From Bacteroidales bacterium (GTDB lineage Bacteria; Bacteroidota; Bacteroidia; Bacteroidales; F082): 64,000 bases of DNA. The translations under genes and the position numbers were made by a program. The stretch is taken from contig JAUXMV010000101.1 of assembly GCA_030683155.1 (NCBI GenBank), positions 1 through 64,000 of the forward strand, given 5' to 3'. Shown piece after piece: positions 39,096 through 46,848 of this stretch (positions are counted from its first letter, which is position 1; every line of letters begins with the position of its first letter). The notes under the pieces are model-generated. The model was given only the letters and a program-made list of their open reading frames with translations. It was not told the DNA's origin and searched no databases.

Positions 39096-41714
39096 ATGAA
39101 GACAAAAATTAAAAATTTCTCTTTCGCCCTGCTATTGCTCATCGCAACGGGCATTATCGGTTCTTGCGTCAAACAAGATTTCGACCGTCCTCCAATCAAA
39201 GATATTCCAGTCGGACAAGTGTATACCATTGGAGAACTTATAACACTTTTCAACACCTCCGGAGCAACACAATTCAATACGGATGCTTCTGTTTATGGCG
39301 TTGTAACCATGGATGAAACCACAGGTAACATTTACCGCACCACTTATATTCAGGATGCAACCGGCGCCATCAATGTCAGGTTAAAAGAAGCAGGCGGCTT
39401 GCGTGTTGGCGATTCAGTAAGGGTTTATTTGAAGAATGTAATCCTTTCAGCCTACAACAATATGAGGCAACTTGACAATGTGCATAACGACAGCAATATT
39501 ATTATTCTGGCCAATCAAAAGTATCGCGAACCAGAAACAGTTACCATTACCCAGCTTCTTTCAGGTAATTATCAGGCTAAACTCGTTCGCCTTGAAAACG
39601 TTCAATTTGTTGCCGGAGACACAGCGCTGACATATTCTGCTACAGATGCAACCACCAATCGTACAATTGAAGATTGTGACGGGAAATCAATTATTGTCCG
39701 CACAAGTAACTTTGCCAATTTTGCAAAGAAAAACCTTCCAAATGGCAACGGAAGTCTGATAGCTGTAGCCGGACTTTTTAACACCACATGGCAGTTATAC
39801 GTGCGCACAGCAACCGAAGTTGTAATGGAAGGCCAACGTTGCGGCGGCGGCGGTGGAGGCGGAACAGATCCGGTTAATACCGTTAATCAGGATTTCAATT
39901 CTGTTTCAGATAACGTTGACATTGCTTTCAATGGCTGGACAAATATAGCAGAAGCCGGTACACGCAAGTGGCAGGGAAAAGTTTTTGGTGGCAATGGATA
40001 TGCACAGGCATCAGGATACAATTCCAACCTGAGCAGCATGATTACATGGCTCATCACACCTCCTGTAAAAATGGATCAGGCTAAGCTGCTCCGTTTTAAA
40101 ACTGCAAAAGCTTTCTGGGAACATGGTACCGATGTTCCAATGACTGTTTTGGTTTCATCCAATTTTGATGGTATAAATGTTGCTGCTGCATCATGGACAC
40201 CAATTGCAGCGCGCATTGCTACACAATCTGACGGCGATAATGCATGGATTGAATCCGGAGATATCGATCTCTCTGCCTTCATTCCTGAAGGGAAAATTTC
40301 AGTCGCCTTTAAATATGTAGGAAGTGGTACCAAATCTACTTCAATGCGTATTGATGACGTATACATCGGCACTGAAGGGGGTGGCGGTGGTGGCGGAGAT
40401 GCCGGAACCATTGACAACCCTTATACAGTTGAACAAGCAATTGAAAACCAAAATGCAACACCCTATGTGGCTGGATGGGTTAGTGGCTATATCGTTGGCG
40501 CAGTAAAATCAGGTGTTTCAACTGTTACTTCTGCCGCAGACGTGAGCTTTAGTCCTCCTTTCGATTTGGCAACCAATGTAATGATTGCATCAAACATGAA
40601 TGAAACTGATTACACCAAATGTGTGATCGTAAATCTTCCGGCCGGAACGCCATTGCGCACACAGGTGAACTTGATGGACAATCCGGGCAACCTCAAGAAG
40701 TTATTGAAAGTAACCGGCGTACTTCGCACCTACTTTGGATTAGCAGGTTTAAGAGACGCTCCTGGTCAGGCTGGTGATTTCGTCCTCGAAGGCGGCGGCG
40801 GTGGCGGAACTGGCTCCGGCACCATGGCAGATCCATATACAGTAGCATTGGCAATCGAAAAACAAAACGCAACACCCTATGTTGTCGGCTGGGTGAAAGG
40901 CTATATTGTGGGATCGGTTGTTGCCGGAACTTCAACAATTACAAGTCCAACCGATATTCATTGGACAGGTCCATTTACCTCGGCTACTAATGTTGTGATT
41001 GCAGATTCAAAAACCGAAACTGATTATACGAAGTGTGTAATTGTAAACTTACCTGCAGGATCGGCACTGCGAACAGCAGTCAATCTTCTGGACAATCCCG
41101 GAAATCATTTGAAATGGGTTAACGTTAAAGGAACCCTAAGAACATATTTTGGCATTGCAGGATTACGTGATGCTCCCGGAACAGCATCCGACTTCCAGCT
41201 TGAAACCAGTGGCGGGGGCGGAGGTGGAGGTACCATCTTCTCGGAAGTTTTTGCCACAAACCTTGGAACTTTTTCTGCCTTTAGCGTTGAAGGTGCTCAG
41301 GTATGGAACTGGGCAAATTTTGATGGCGGATGCGCTTTAATGTCAGGGTTTTTCAATACAGTCAGATACCCAAATGAAGATTGGCTCATCTCACCTGCAA
41401 TCAATCTTTCAACCCATACAGGATCAAAATTGAATATTCGGCAGGCGGCAAATTATGTAGATGGACAGTGGGATTTATTGCAAGTGATGATATCCTCAAA
41501 CTATGATGGAACAAGCAATCCAGGCACACAAGGCACATGGACTGAGCTTCAGATTCCAAATCGTCCTGCAGGAACAAACTGGACATTTGTTGATTCAGGT
41601 GACATCAATATTGGCGCGTATGACGGTCAGGGCGCAGTGTATATTGCATTCCGTTATCGCTCTACTGGCACTGTTGCTTCCTCATGGGAAATAAGCAAAG
41701 TTGAAGTAAAATAA
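39096..41714 (+). CDS. multidomain surface lipoprotein (DUF5689, choice-of-anchor J, two DUF6359-like units)
   Basis: An 872-aa lipoprotein with its lipobox at Cys24 (GIIGSC). Residues about 40-245 form a DUF5689-like, OB-fold-like domain (ASVYGVV, YIQDATGAINVRL, GDSVRVYLKNV). Residues about 260-427 and 713-872 are choice-of-anchor-J-like jelly-roll domains. Between them are two repeats of about 127 residues (438-565 and 577-702) of DUF6359 type, each with ATPYVxGWVxGYIVG and TDYTKCVIVNLPAG. Glycine tracts of 6-8 residues (249-256, 428-434, 566-571, 706-712) act as linkers. OB-like folds often bind nucleic acids, in line with the neighbouring EEP enzyme. Domain names are from memory of the families, not a search. 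Confidence 0.8.
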   Translation: MKTKIKNFSFALLLLIATGIIGSCVKQDFDRPPIKDIPVGQVYTIGELITLFNTSGATQFNTDASVYGVVTMDETTGNIYRTTYIQDATGAINVRLKEAGGLRVGDSVRVYLKNVILSAYNNMRQLDNVHNDSNIIILANQKYREPETVTITQLLSGNYQAKLVRLENVQFVAGDTALTYSATDATTNRTIEDCDGKSIIVRTSNFANFAKKNLPNGNGSLIAVAGLFNTTWQLYVRTATEVVMEGQRCGGGGGGGTDPVNTVNQDFNSVSDNVDIAFNGWTNIAEAGTRKWQGKVFGGNGYAQASGYNSNLSSMITWLITPPVKMDQAKLLRFKTAKAFWEHGTDVPMTVLVSSNFDGINVAAASWTPIAARIATQSDGDNAWIESGDIDLSAFIPEGKISVAFKYVGSGTKSTSMRIDDVYIGTEGGGGGGGDAGTIDNPYTVEQAIENQNATPYVAGWVSGYIVGAVKSGVSTVTSAADVSFSPPFDLATNVMIASNMNETDYTKCVIVNLPAGTPLRTQVNLMDNPGNLKKLLKVTGVLRTYFGLAGLRDAPGQAGDFVLEGGGGGGTGSGTMADPYTVALAIEKQNATPYVVGWVKGYIVGSVVAGTSTITSPTDIHWTGPFTSATNVVIADSKTETDYTKCVIVNLPAGSALRTAVNLLDNPGNHLKWVNVKGTLRTYFGIAGLRDAPGTASDFQLETSGGGGGGGTIFSEVFATNLGTFSAFSVEGAQVWNWANFDGGCALMSGFFNTVRYPNEDWLISPAINLSTHTGSKLNIRQAANYVDGQWDLLQVMISSNYDGTSNPGTQGTWTELQIPNRPAGTNWTFVDSGDINIGAYDGQGAVYIAFRYRSTGTVASSWEISKVEVK
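40407..41201 (+). repeat. internal coding duplication (two DUF6359-like units)
   Basis: The unit at 40407-40790 and the unit at 40824-41201 encode proteins with about 60-65% identity by eye, including identical strings such as NPYTV/DPYTV, TDYTKCVIVNLPAG and AGLRDAPG. They are separated by a Gly-rich linker coded by GGN codons. This is an older tandem duplication, since third positions have diverged. Confidence 0.8.
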
Positions 41715-41730
41715 TTTCTTAAAAATCAAT

Positions 41731-41768
41731 AAAAAGGATGGCAGCTTATTTAGTTGCCATCCTTTTTT
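41731..41768 (+). terminator. intrinsic terminator after the lipoprotein gene
   Basis: AAAAAGGATGGCA (41731-41743) pairs perfectly with TGCCATCCTTTTT, followed by TTATTTT. It lies 17 nt past the stop and ends the TonB receptor/lipoprotein transcript. Confidence 0.85.
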
Positions 41769-41837
41769 ATTTTCAGGTCTATACATTTTTTGCACCTTTG
41801 TATCGTTATTTCCACAAAACAATACGGGAGAGTAATT

Positions 41838-42581
41838 ATGTCTGATACGCTTGTAATCATACCAACCTTTAATGAGAAGGAAAACATCGAAAACATCATA
41901 CGTTATGTTTTTGATCTGGAAAAGAAATTTGATATCCTCATCGTTGAGGACAATAGTCCTGATGGCACAGCACAAATTGTAAAAAAACTGATAAAAGAAT
42001 TTCCTGAACGACTTTTTATTGAGGAACGTAAAGGTAAACTAGGACTTGGTACCGCTTATATTCACGGATTCCGTTGGGGCCTGAAACAGGGTTACGATTA
42101 TATCATTGAAATGGATGCAGACTTTTCGCACAACCCTTCCGACCTTCCACGCCTGTATCATGCCTGTGCTGTTGAAGGTGCCGATGTTGCTGTTGGTTCA
42201 CGCTATATCACTGGCGTAAATGTAGTTAACTGGCCCATGGGAAGGGTTTTGATGTCCTATTATGCTTCAGCCTATGTGCGTTTTATTACCCGCATGAAAG
42301 TGCGTGATACTACCGCAGGATTTGTTTGCTATAAAAGGAATGTTTTAGAAACCATCAATCTTAATAAGGTAAAATTTGTGGGATATGCTTTTCAGATTGA
42401 AATGAAGTACACCTCCTGGCGCCTGGGATTTACCATCAAAGAAGTTCCTATAATTTTTACCGACCGCACTGAAGGCACCTCTAAAATGAATAAAGGCATT
42501 TTCAAAGAAGCAGTTTTTGGTGTCATTAGTCTTCGTTGGCGAGGTGTAACCGGCAGAATCCGTGCTGTTAAAAAGCAATAG
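41838..42581 (+). CDS. polyprenol monophosphomannose synthase-like glycosyltransferase (GT2)
   Basis: A 247-aa cytoplasmic GT2 enzyme of the dolichol-phosphate mannosyltransferase type, which transfers a sugar from a nucleotide sugar to a polyprenyl phosphate. Motifs are VIIPTFNEKENIENI at the start, the first Asp pair VEDNSPDGTA, the catalytic EMDADFSHNP, and the family segment GSRYITGVNVVNWPMGR. No C-terminal membrane helices are seen, so it is the single-domain type. The start at 41838 begins directly at the first strand; an upstream in-frame start would place 28 residues over the preceding terminator. It precedes the dihydroorotase-like gene by 21 nt. Confidence 0.92.
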   Translation: MSDTLVIIPTFNEKENIENIIRYVFDLEKKFDILIVEDNSPDGTAQIVKKLIKEFPERLFIEERKGKLGLGTAYIHGFRWGLKQGYDYIIEMDADFSHNPSDLPRLYHACAVEGADVAVGSRYITGVNVVNWPMGRVLMSYYASAYVRFITRMKVRDTTAGFVCYKRNVLETINLNKVKFVGYAFQIEMKYTSWRLGFTIKEVPIIFTDRTEGTSKMNKGIFKEAVFGVISLRWRGVTGRIRAVKKQ

Positions 42582-42602
42582 AAATTTAATACATGCTAAC
42601 TT

Positions 42603-43958
42603 ATGGGCGTAAGATATTTCATTCGCAATGCAAAAATCATCAACGAGGGAAAATCTTTTCATGCTGATGTGGCTATTTCTGACGGATTGATTGAAGCTAT
42701 TACCGTAAGTCAAGCTGAAATACCCGAAAAATTCAGCCGCTATGAACTGATAGATGCGCGTGATAAAATACTTATTCCCGGTATAATCGACGATCAGGTG
42801 CATTTTCGCGAGCCTGGACTTACCTACAAAGGCGATATTTATAGCGAAAGCAGGTCCGCTGTTGCGGGTGGTATTACAAGTTTTATGGAAATGCCCAACA
42901 CCATCCCAAACACACTCACTCAAGATTTATTGGAGGAAAAATACGCTATTGCAGCCGAAAAGTCGCTGGCCAACTATTCGTTTTATATGGGTGCCTCCAA
43001 CGATAACAGCAAAGAGGTTTTAAAGACTGATCCGAAAAACGTGTGTGGAATAAAAGTTTTTATGGGCTCAAGCACTGGCAATATGCTCGTTGACAATGAG
43101 CTCACACTTGAACGCATCTTTTCTGAAGCACCTTGTCTTGTTGCTGTTCACTGCGAGCATGAACCTACGATTCAAAAAAATGTCAATGAATTTCTTCGGC
43201 AATATGGCCTGGATGCTCCGGCAAATATTCATCCGCTGATTCGTAACGCTGAAGCCTGTTATCGTTCATCTGCCCAGGCAGTTGAACTGGCGGCGAAGTA
43301 TAATACCCGACTGCATGTATTGCATCTTTCTTCGGCAAAAGAGATGTCACTTTTCAGAAACGATATTCCGCTTTCAGAAAAGAAAATCACTGCTGAGGTA
43401 TGTTTGCACCATCTTTGGTTTACAGATAAAGATTATGAAAGCAGCGGAAATTTTATTAAGTGGAATCCGGCTGTGAAATCTGCAGAAGACAGGGATATGC
43501 TTTGGAATGCACTTTTAGATGGAAGGCTTGATGTAGTTGCAACAGACCATGCACCGCATAGTTTTGAGGAAAAATCTATGCCATATTTCAAGAGTCCTTC
43601 AGGCGGGCCAATGGTTCAGCATCTTTTGCCGGGAATGCTTGAATTTTACAAAAAGGGTAAAATTAGTCTGGAAATGATGGTCGGGAAAATGTGTCACAAC
43701 CCGGCAATAGCTTTTAATGTCGAAAAAAGAGGCTTTATTCGTGAAGGTTATTTTGCTGATCTCGTGCTCGTTGATTTAAATAAAGCTTTTACGGTTGACA
43801 AAGGAAATATCCTTTACAAATGTGGCTGGTCACCTATGGAAAACATTGCTTTTCCGGCAAGCGTGACACATACGTTTGTGAATGGAAATCTTGTGTATGA
43901 AAATGGCCGGTTGCATGAAAGAATCAAAGGGATGCGTCTCAAATTTGACAGAAATTAA
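42603..43958 (+). CDS. pyrC: dihydroorotase-type amidohydrolase
   Basis: The 451-aa cyclic amidohydrolase is of the class I dihydroorotase/allantoinase branch, probably closing carbamoyl-aspartate to dihydroorotate in pyrimidine synthesis. Motifs are GIIDDQVHFREPGLT (about 60-74), IKVFMGSSTGNML, VAVHCEHEPT, RLHVLHLSSAKEM and ATDHAPHSFEEK with the catalytic Asp. The usual metal-binding HxH reads QVH here, so the first His is Gln. I believe the same change is common in Bacteroidota homologues but cannot check. The gene lies in an apparent operon with the glycosyltransferase and a MORN-type lipoprotein. Confidence 0.85.
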   Translation: MGVRYFIRNAKIINEGKSFHADVAISDGLIEAITVSQAEIPEKFSRYELIDARDKILIPGIIDDQVHFREPGLTYKGDIYSESRSAVAGGITSFMEMPNTIPNTLTQDLLEEKYAIAAEKSLANYSFYMGASNDNSKEVLKTDPKNVCGIKVFMGSSTGNMLVDNELTLERIFSEAPCLVAVHCEHEPTIQKNVNEFLRQYGLDAPANIHPLIRNAEACYRSSAQAVELAAKYNTRLHVLHLSSAKEMSLFRNDIPLSEKKITAEVCLHHLWFTDKDYESSGNFIKWNPAVKSAEDRDMLWNALLDGRLDVVATDHAPHSFEEKSMPYFKSPSGGPMVQHLLPGMLEFYKKGKISLEMMVGKMCHNPAIAFNVEKRGFIREGYFADLVLVDLNKAFTVDKGNILYKCGWSPMENIAFPASVTHTFVNGNLVYENGRLHERIKGMRLKFDRN

Positions 43959-44019
43959 AATGCCGTTAAATTCAACAGAAAAAATACTTAAACCAATTAA
44001 GTATTTACGCTTTACCGTT

Positions 44020-44487
44020 ATGCTAAGATTGATAACATTAGTTGCTTTGAGCGTGTTTTTTTTGATTTCATGCAACAATTCAACAGAAAAAATTCCTGTT
44101 GTTGACTCTGAAATTATCGAGCTCTGGGACAATGGACAAGCCCGTGTGGTATGGGTTTATGGTCTTTCAAACGGGGAAAAAGTTGCCATCAGGGAGATTC
44201 AGTATTTTGCCAGCGGAGCGAAAAGCATGGAGGGTGCATTGCTGAATGAGAAGCGCCATGGCGAATGGAAATCATGGTATGAGGACGGAAGTCTTTGGAG
44301 TGAAGGGTCGTTTCGTGAAGGGCGTCGGCATGGAAAAGGAGTCGTTTATCATTCAAATGGTAATAAATTTATTGAAGGTACCTATTTGAATGGTCAACGT
44401 GTTGGAACATGGCTTTGGTATGATAAAGAAGGAAATATCATCAGTGAAGCTGAAGGACTTAGTCTGGCTCCCGATATAAATCAATAG
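44020..44487 (+). CDS. small lipoprotein with MORN-like repeats
   Basis: A 155-aa lipoprotein starting MLRLITLVALSVFFLISC, a clear lipobox at Cys18. After it come four or five antiparallel repeats of MORN-variant/YwqK type, with strings such as NEKRHGEWKSWYEDGSLWSE, EGRRHGKGVVYHSNGNKF and NGQRVGTWLWYDKEGNI. Upstream in-frame starts (43960 or earlier, overlapping the dihydroorotase end) exist but would bury the signal sequence. Such proteins are sometimes annotated as YwqK-like antitoxins; the lipid anchor argues for an envelope protein. Function unknown. Confidence 0.82.
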   Translation: MLRLITLVALSVFFLISCNNSTEKIPVVDSEIIELWDNGQARVVWVYGLSNGEKVAIREIQYFASGAKSMEGALLNEKRHGEWKSWYEDGSLWSEGSFREGRRHGKGVVYHSNGNKFIEGTYLNGQRVGTWLWYDKEGNIISEAEGLSLAPDINQ

Positions 44488-44521
44488 TAATTTGAAAGCC
44501 AATAAGGAGTCACTTTTGAAA

Positions 44522-45571
44522 TTACTTCGCTTTGGAAAGTGTAAAGGCAAAAATTGTTCCTTTTTCAAGTTTGCTGCGCACACTGATGGTTTGATCGTGC
44601 GCTTCGATGATATGCTTCACGATGGCAAGCCCCAATCCTGTGCCACCCATATCGCGTGAACGGCCTTTATCTGTGCGATAAAAACGTTCAAAAATGCGGA
44701 AAAGGCTTTCTTCTGAGATTCCAGGGCCATTGTCCTTGATTTCTACCAGATAATTTTCCCCCATATCGAAGAAGCGAACCACAATCTTATTGTTGTTTTT
44801 GTCTCCATATTTAATTCCGTTTTCGATGAGGTTTATAAGCACCTGACGAATACGTTTCTTGTCGGCACGTACGATCACCTGCCGAAAGTTTTGGCTGTCA
44901 ATTCTGATGTTTGCATTGTTCTTTCTTGCCTTCATTTCGAGGAAATCAACCACATCTTTTGCAAGTTCAATGAGATCGAAATTGTCCAGATTTAGCTTTA
45001 CCTCACCTGATTCAAGTTTTGAAATTTCTTCAAGATCTTCAACAATGGCAATAAGCCGGTTTACACTTTTTTCTGTCCTGATCAGATAACTTCTGTAAAT
45101 ATCCGGATCTTCCAATCCACCATCAAGTAAAGTAAGCACATAGCCCTGAATATTGAAAATTGGCGTCTTGAGTTCGTGAGAAATATTTCCAAGAAACTCT
45201 CGTCTGTAGACGGCAAGTTTTTTTAACTCTTCTATTTCAACACGTTGCTTATTACCCCATTCCAAAACGGCTTCGTTCATTCCTTCGATAGATTCGCTCA
45301 GTGCCGCCTTCGCTTTTTCTTTTCTTGTAGGTCTGAAATTTGGTATCGTTTTATAAATCAATTTGATTTTTTCGAAAATAAACTTATCAACAGCATTTTG
45401 GTAAACAAAAAAACCTGTTATAAAAACAACGCCGTCAATCCACAGAATATGCCACCAATGCAGGTTTTCGGTGATGTAAACCAAAATCAGCAGCAGCACT
45501 GTGAGCACTGCAACAATGCCGAGGGAAGTAGTTAAAGCAACTTTATTGGTTTCGCGGTAGCGTGTAGCCAT
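44522..45571 (-). CDS. sensor histidine kinase (PhoR-like, no PAS)
   Basis: A 349-aa inner-membrane kinase with two transmembrane segments (about 14-33 and 40-58) and almost no periplasmic loop. The HisKA dimerisation domain has GNISHELKTPIFNIQGYV with the phospho-accepting His near 131. The HATPase domain has NLIENGIKYGD, EIKDNGPGIS, RIFERFYRTD and GTGLGLAIVK. The lack of an outside sensor domain resembles PhoR-type kinases that read a partner protein. The gene follows its response regulator by 8 nt, an operon pair. Confidence 0.92.
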   Translation of the reverse strand: MATRYRETNKVALTTSLGIVAVLTVLLLILVYITENLHWWHILWIDGVVFITGFFVYQNAVDKFIFEKIKLIYKTIPNFRPTRKEKAKAALSESIEGMNEAVLEWGNKQRVEIEELKKLAVYRREFLGNISHELKTPIFNIQGYVLTLLDGGLEDPDIYRSYLIRTEKSVNRLIAIVEDLEEISKLESGEVKLNLDNFDLIELAKDVVDFLEMKARKNNANIRIDSQNFRQVIVRADKKRIRQVLINLIENGIKYGDKNNNKIVVRFFDMGENYLVEIKDNGPGISEESLFRIFERFYRTDKGRSRDMGGTGLGLAIVKHIIEAHDQTISVRSKLEKGTIFAFTLSKAK

Positions 45572-45579
45572 GGATCGGG

Positions 45580-46266
45580 TTAAACTTCAAATTTATATCC
45601 AACACCTTTAACAGTGCGTATGTTATCAAGGCCGATTTTCTCCCTTATTTTGCGGATATGAACATCGATTGTCCTGTCGCCGACAATGACATTATCGCCC
45701 CAAACCTTCGAAAATATTTCTTCTCTTGTAAACACTTTATTAGGCTTGGAAGCCAGCAGCCGCAACAATTCGAATTCTTTTTTCGGAAGTACTATTTCCT
45801 CGCCTTTTTTAAGTACAAGAAACCGCTCTGAATCTATCACAAAATCATCAACTTGCAATAAGTCTGAGGTTTTGGTCTCGTCATCCTGATATCTTCGCAA
45901 AAGTGCCTTTAATCTGCTGATTAGCAGTTTTGGTTTGATTGGCTTGGTCACGTAGTCATCAGCACCAGCGTCAAAACCCGAAAGCTGCGAATAATCCTCC
46001 CCACGGGCAGTAAGAAAAACGATTAAGCTGTTTTTCAAGGCAGGTATCTGCTTCAATTCGCTGCAGGTTTCGATGCCATCCATCTCGGGCATCATCACGT
46101 CAAGCACAATGAGTTGGGGCAATTGCGAGCTTGCTTTAATGATGGCATCACGTCCGTTGCTGGCTGTAATAACATTGAAGCCTTCTTTCTTTAAATTGTA
46201 TCCCAGAAACTCCAACACATCGGCTTCATCATCAACCAATAGAATCCTGAATTTTGAATAATCCAT
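45580..46266 (-). CDS. OmpR/PhoB-family response regulator
   Basis: The 228-aa transcription factor has an intact receiver (ILLVDDEADV, phospho-Asp in IVLDVMMPEMDG near residue 56, FLTARGE, and the switch Lys in DDYVTKPIK). The C-terminal winged helix (about 130-226) has the typical FTREEIFSKVWGDN and TIDVHIRKIREKIG. It is co-transcribed with the kinase. Possible autoregulatory sites lie about 45-80 nt upstream. Whether it is a true phosphate regulator cannot be told, since no pst or phoU genes are in the window. Confidence 0.94.
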   Translation of the reverse strand: MDYSKFRILLVDDEADVLEFLGYNLKKEGFNVITASNGRDAIIKASSQLPQLIVLDVMMPEMDGIETCSELKQIPALKNSLIVFLTARGEDYSQLSGFDAGADDYVTKPIKPKLLISRLKALLRRYQDDETKTSDLLQVDDFVIDSERFLVLKKGEEIVLPKKEFELLRLLASKPNKVFTREEIFSKVWGDNVIVGDRTIDVHIRKIREKIGLDNIRTVKGVGYKFEV

Positions 46267-46307
46267 CTTTTACCTGATTAGGTGTAAATTATGGCGTAAA
46301 AGTATTG

Positions 46308-46344
46308 CTTTACTTTGAATGTAAAGTTAAGTTTAAGTAAAGTT
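46308..46344. promoter_or_regulatory. repeated GTAAAG boxes upstream of the response-regulator gene
   Basis: GTAAAGTT occurs at 46321-46328 and 46337-46344 (16-nt period). CTTTAC at 46308-46313 forms an inverted pair with the first box (7-nt spacer). PhoB/OmpR-type regulators bind direct repeats of similar spacing, so this is a candidate autoregulatory or divergent-promoter site in the 201-nt gap shared with the carotenoid operon. Confidence 0.4.
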
Positions 46345-46467
46345 TGATGTTTGTTTCAGAATTGTAAATTTTTGATTAATTCCAGACTTTTTGACTAATT
46401 ATTGTTAATTTTAGCAACCAATCAAACCAATATTGTTTGTAATTGTTATCTTTAAAATTAAAACAAA

Positions 46468-46848
46468 ATGGCTAAAAATGTTTTCGGAGAACCATTGATA
46501 GAGTGCAGCGCCAAACCTTTAACTGGTTTCTATCGTGATGGTTGCTGCAATACCGGAGAAGAGGACGCAGGTCTTCATACTGTTTGTGCAGTAATGACAG
46601 AAGAATTTCTGACCTTTTCGAAAAGTCGTGGAAACGACCTTTCAACCCCCATGCCACTTTATCACTTTAGCGGTTTGAAACCTGGCGATAAGTGGTGTTT
46701 GTGTGCATTGCGATGGATTGAAGCATGGCAGGCCGGCAAAGCGCCAAAAGTAATACTTGAGGCAACACACGAAAAAACACTTGATTTTGTATCACTGCAG
46801 GAACTGGTGAAATTTGCCTGGAAACGAGAAACACAAAACAAGGAATAA
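46468..46848 (+). CDS. DUF2237 family protein
   Basis: A 126-aa soluble protein matching DUF2237: NVFGEPLIECSAKPLTGFYRDG at the start, CNTGEEDAGLHTVCAVMTEEFL, and GLKPGDKWCLCALRW with conserved cysteines. No biochemical function is known to me. The stop codon overlaps the phytoene-desaturase start in TAATG, so the two are translationally coupled. Such small DUF2237 genes occur widely in bacteria, so its place at the head of a carotenoid operon may be incidental. Confidence 0.92.
   Translation: MAKNVFGEPLIECSAKPLTGFYRDGCCNTGEEDAGLHTVCAVMTEEFLTFSKSRGNDLSTPMPLYHFSGLKPGDKWCLCALRWIEAWQAGKAPKVILEATHEKTLDFVSLQELVKFAWKRETQNKE

Noticed and set aside
40377-41231. CRISPR-like or minisatellite array in the lipoprotein gene
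   Set aside because: The repetition is two protein domains with Gly linkers, with no short regular repeat-spacer pattern.
43882-44019. Longer start for the MORN-type lipoprotein
   Set aside because: It would overlap the dihydroorotase gene and put 46 residues before a clear lipoprotein signal.
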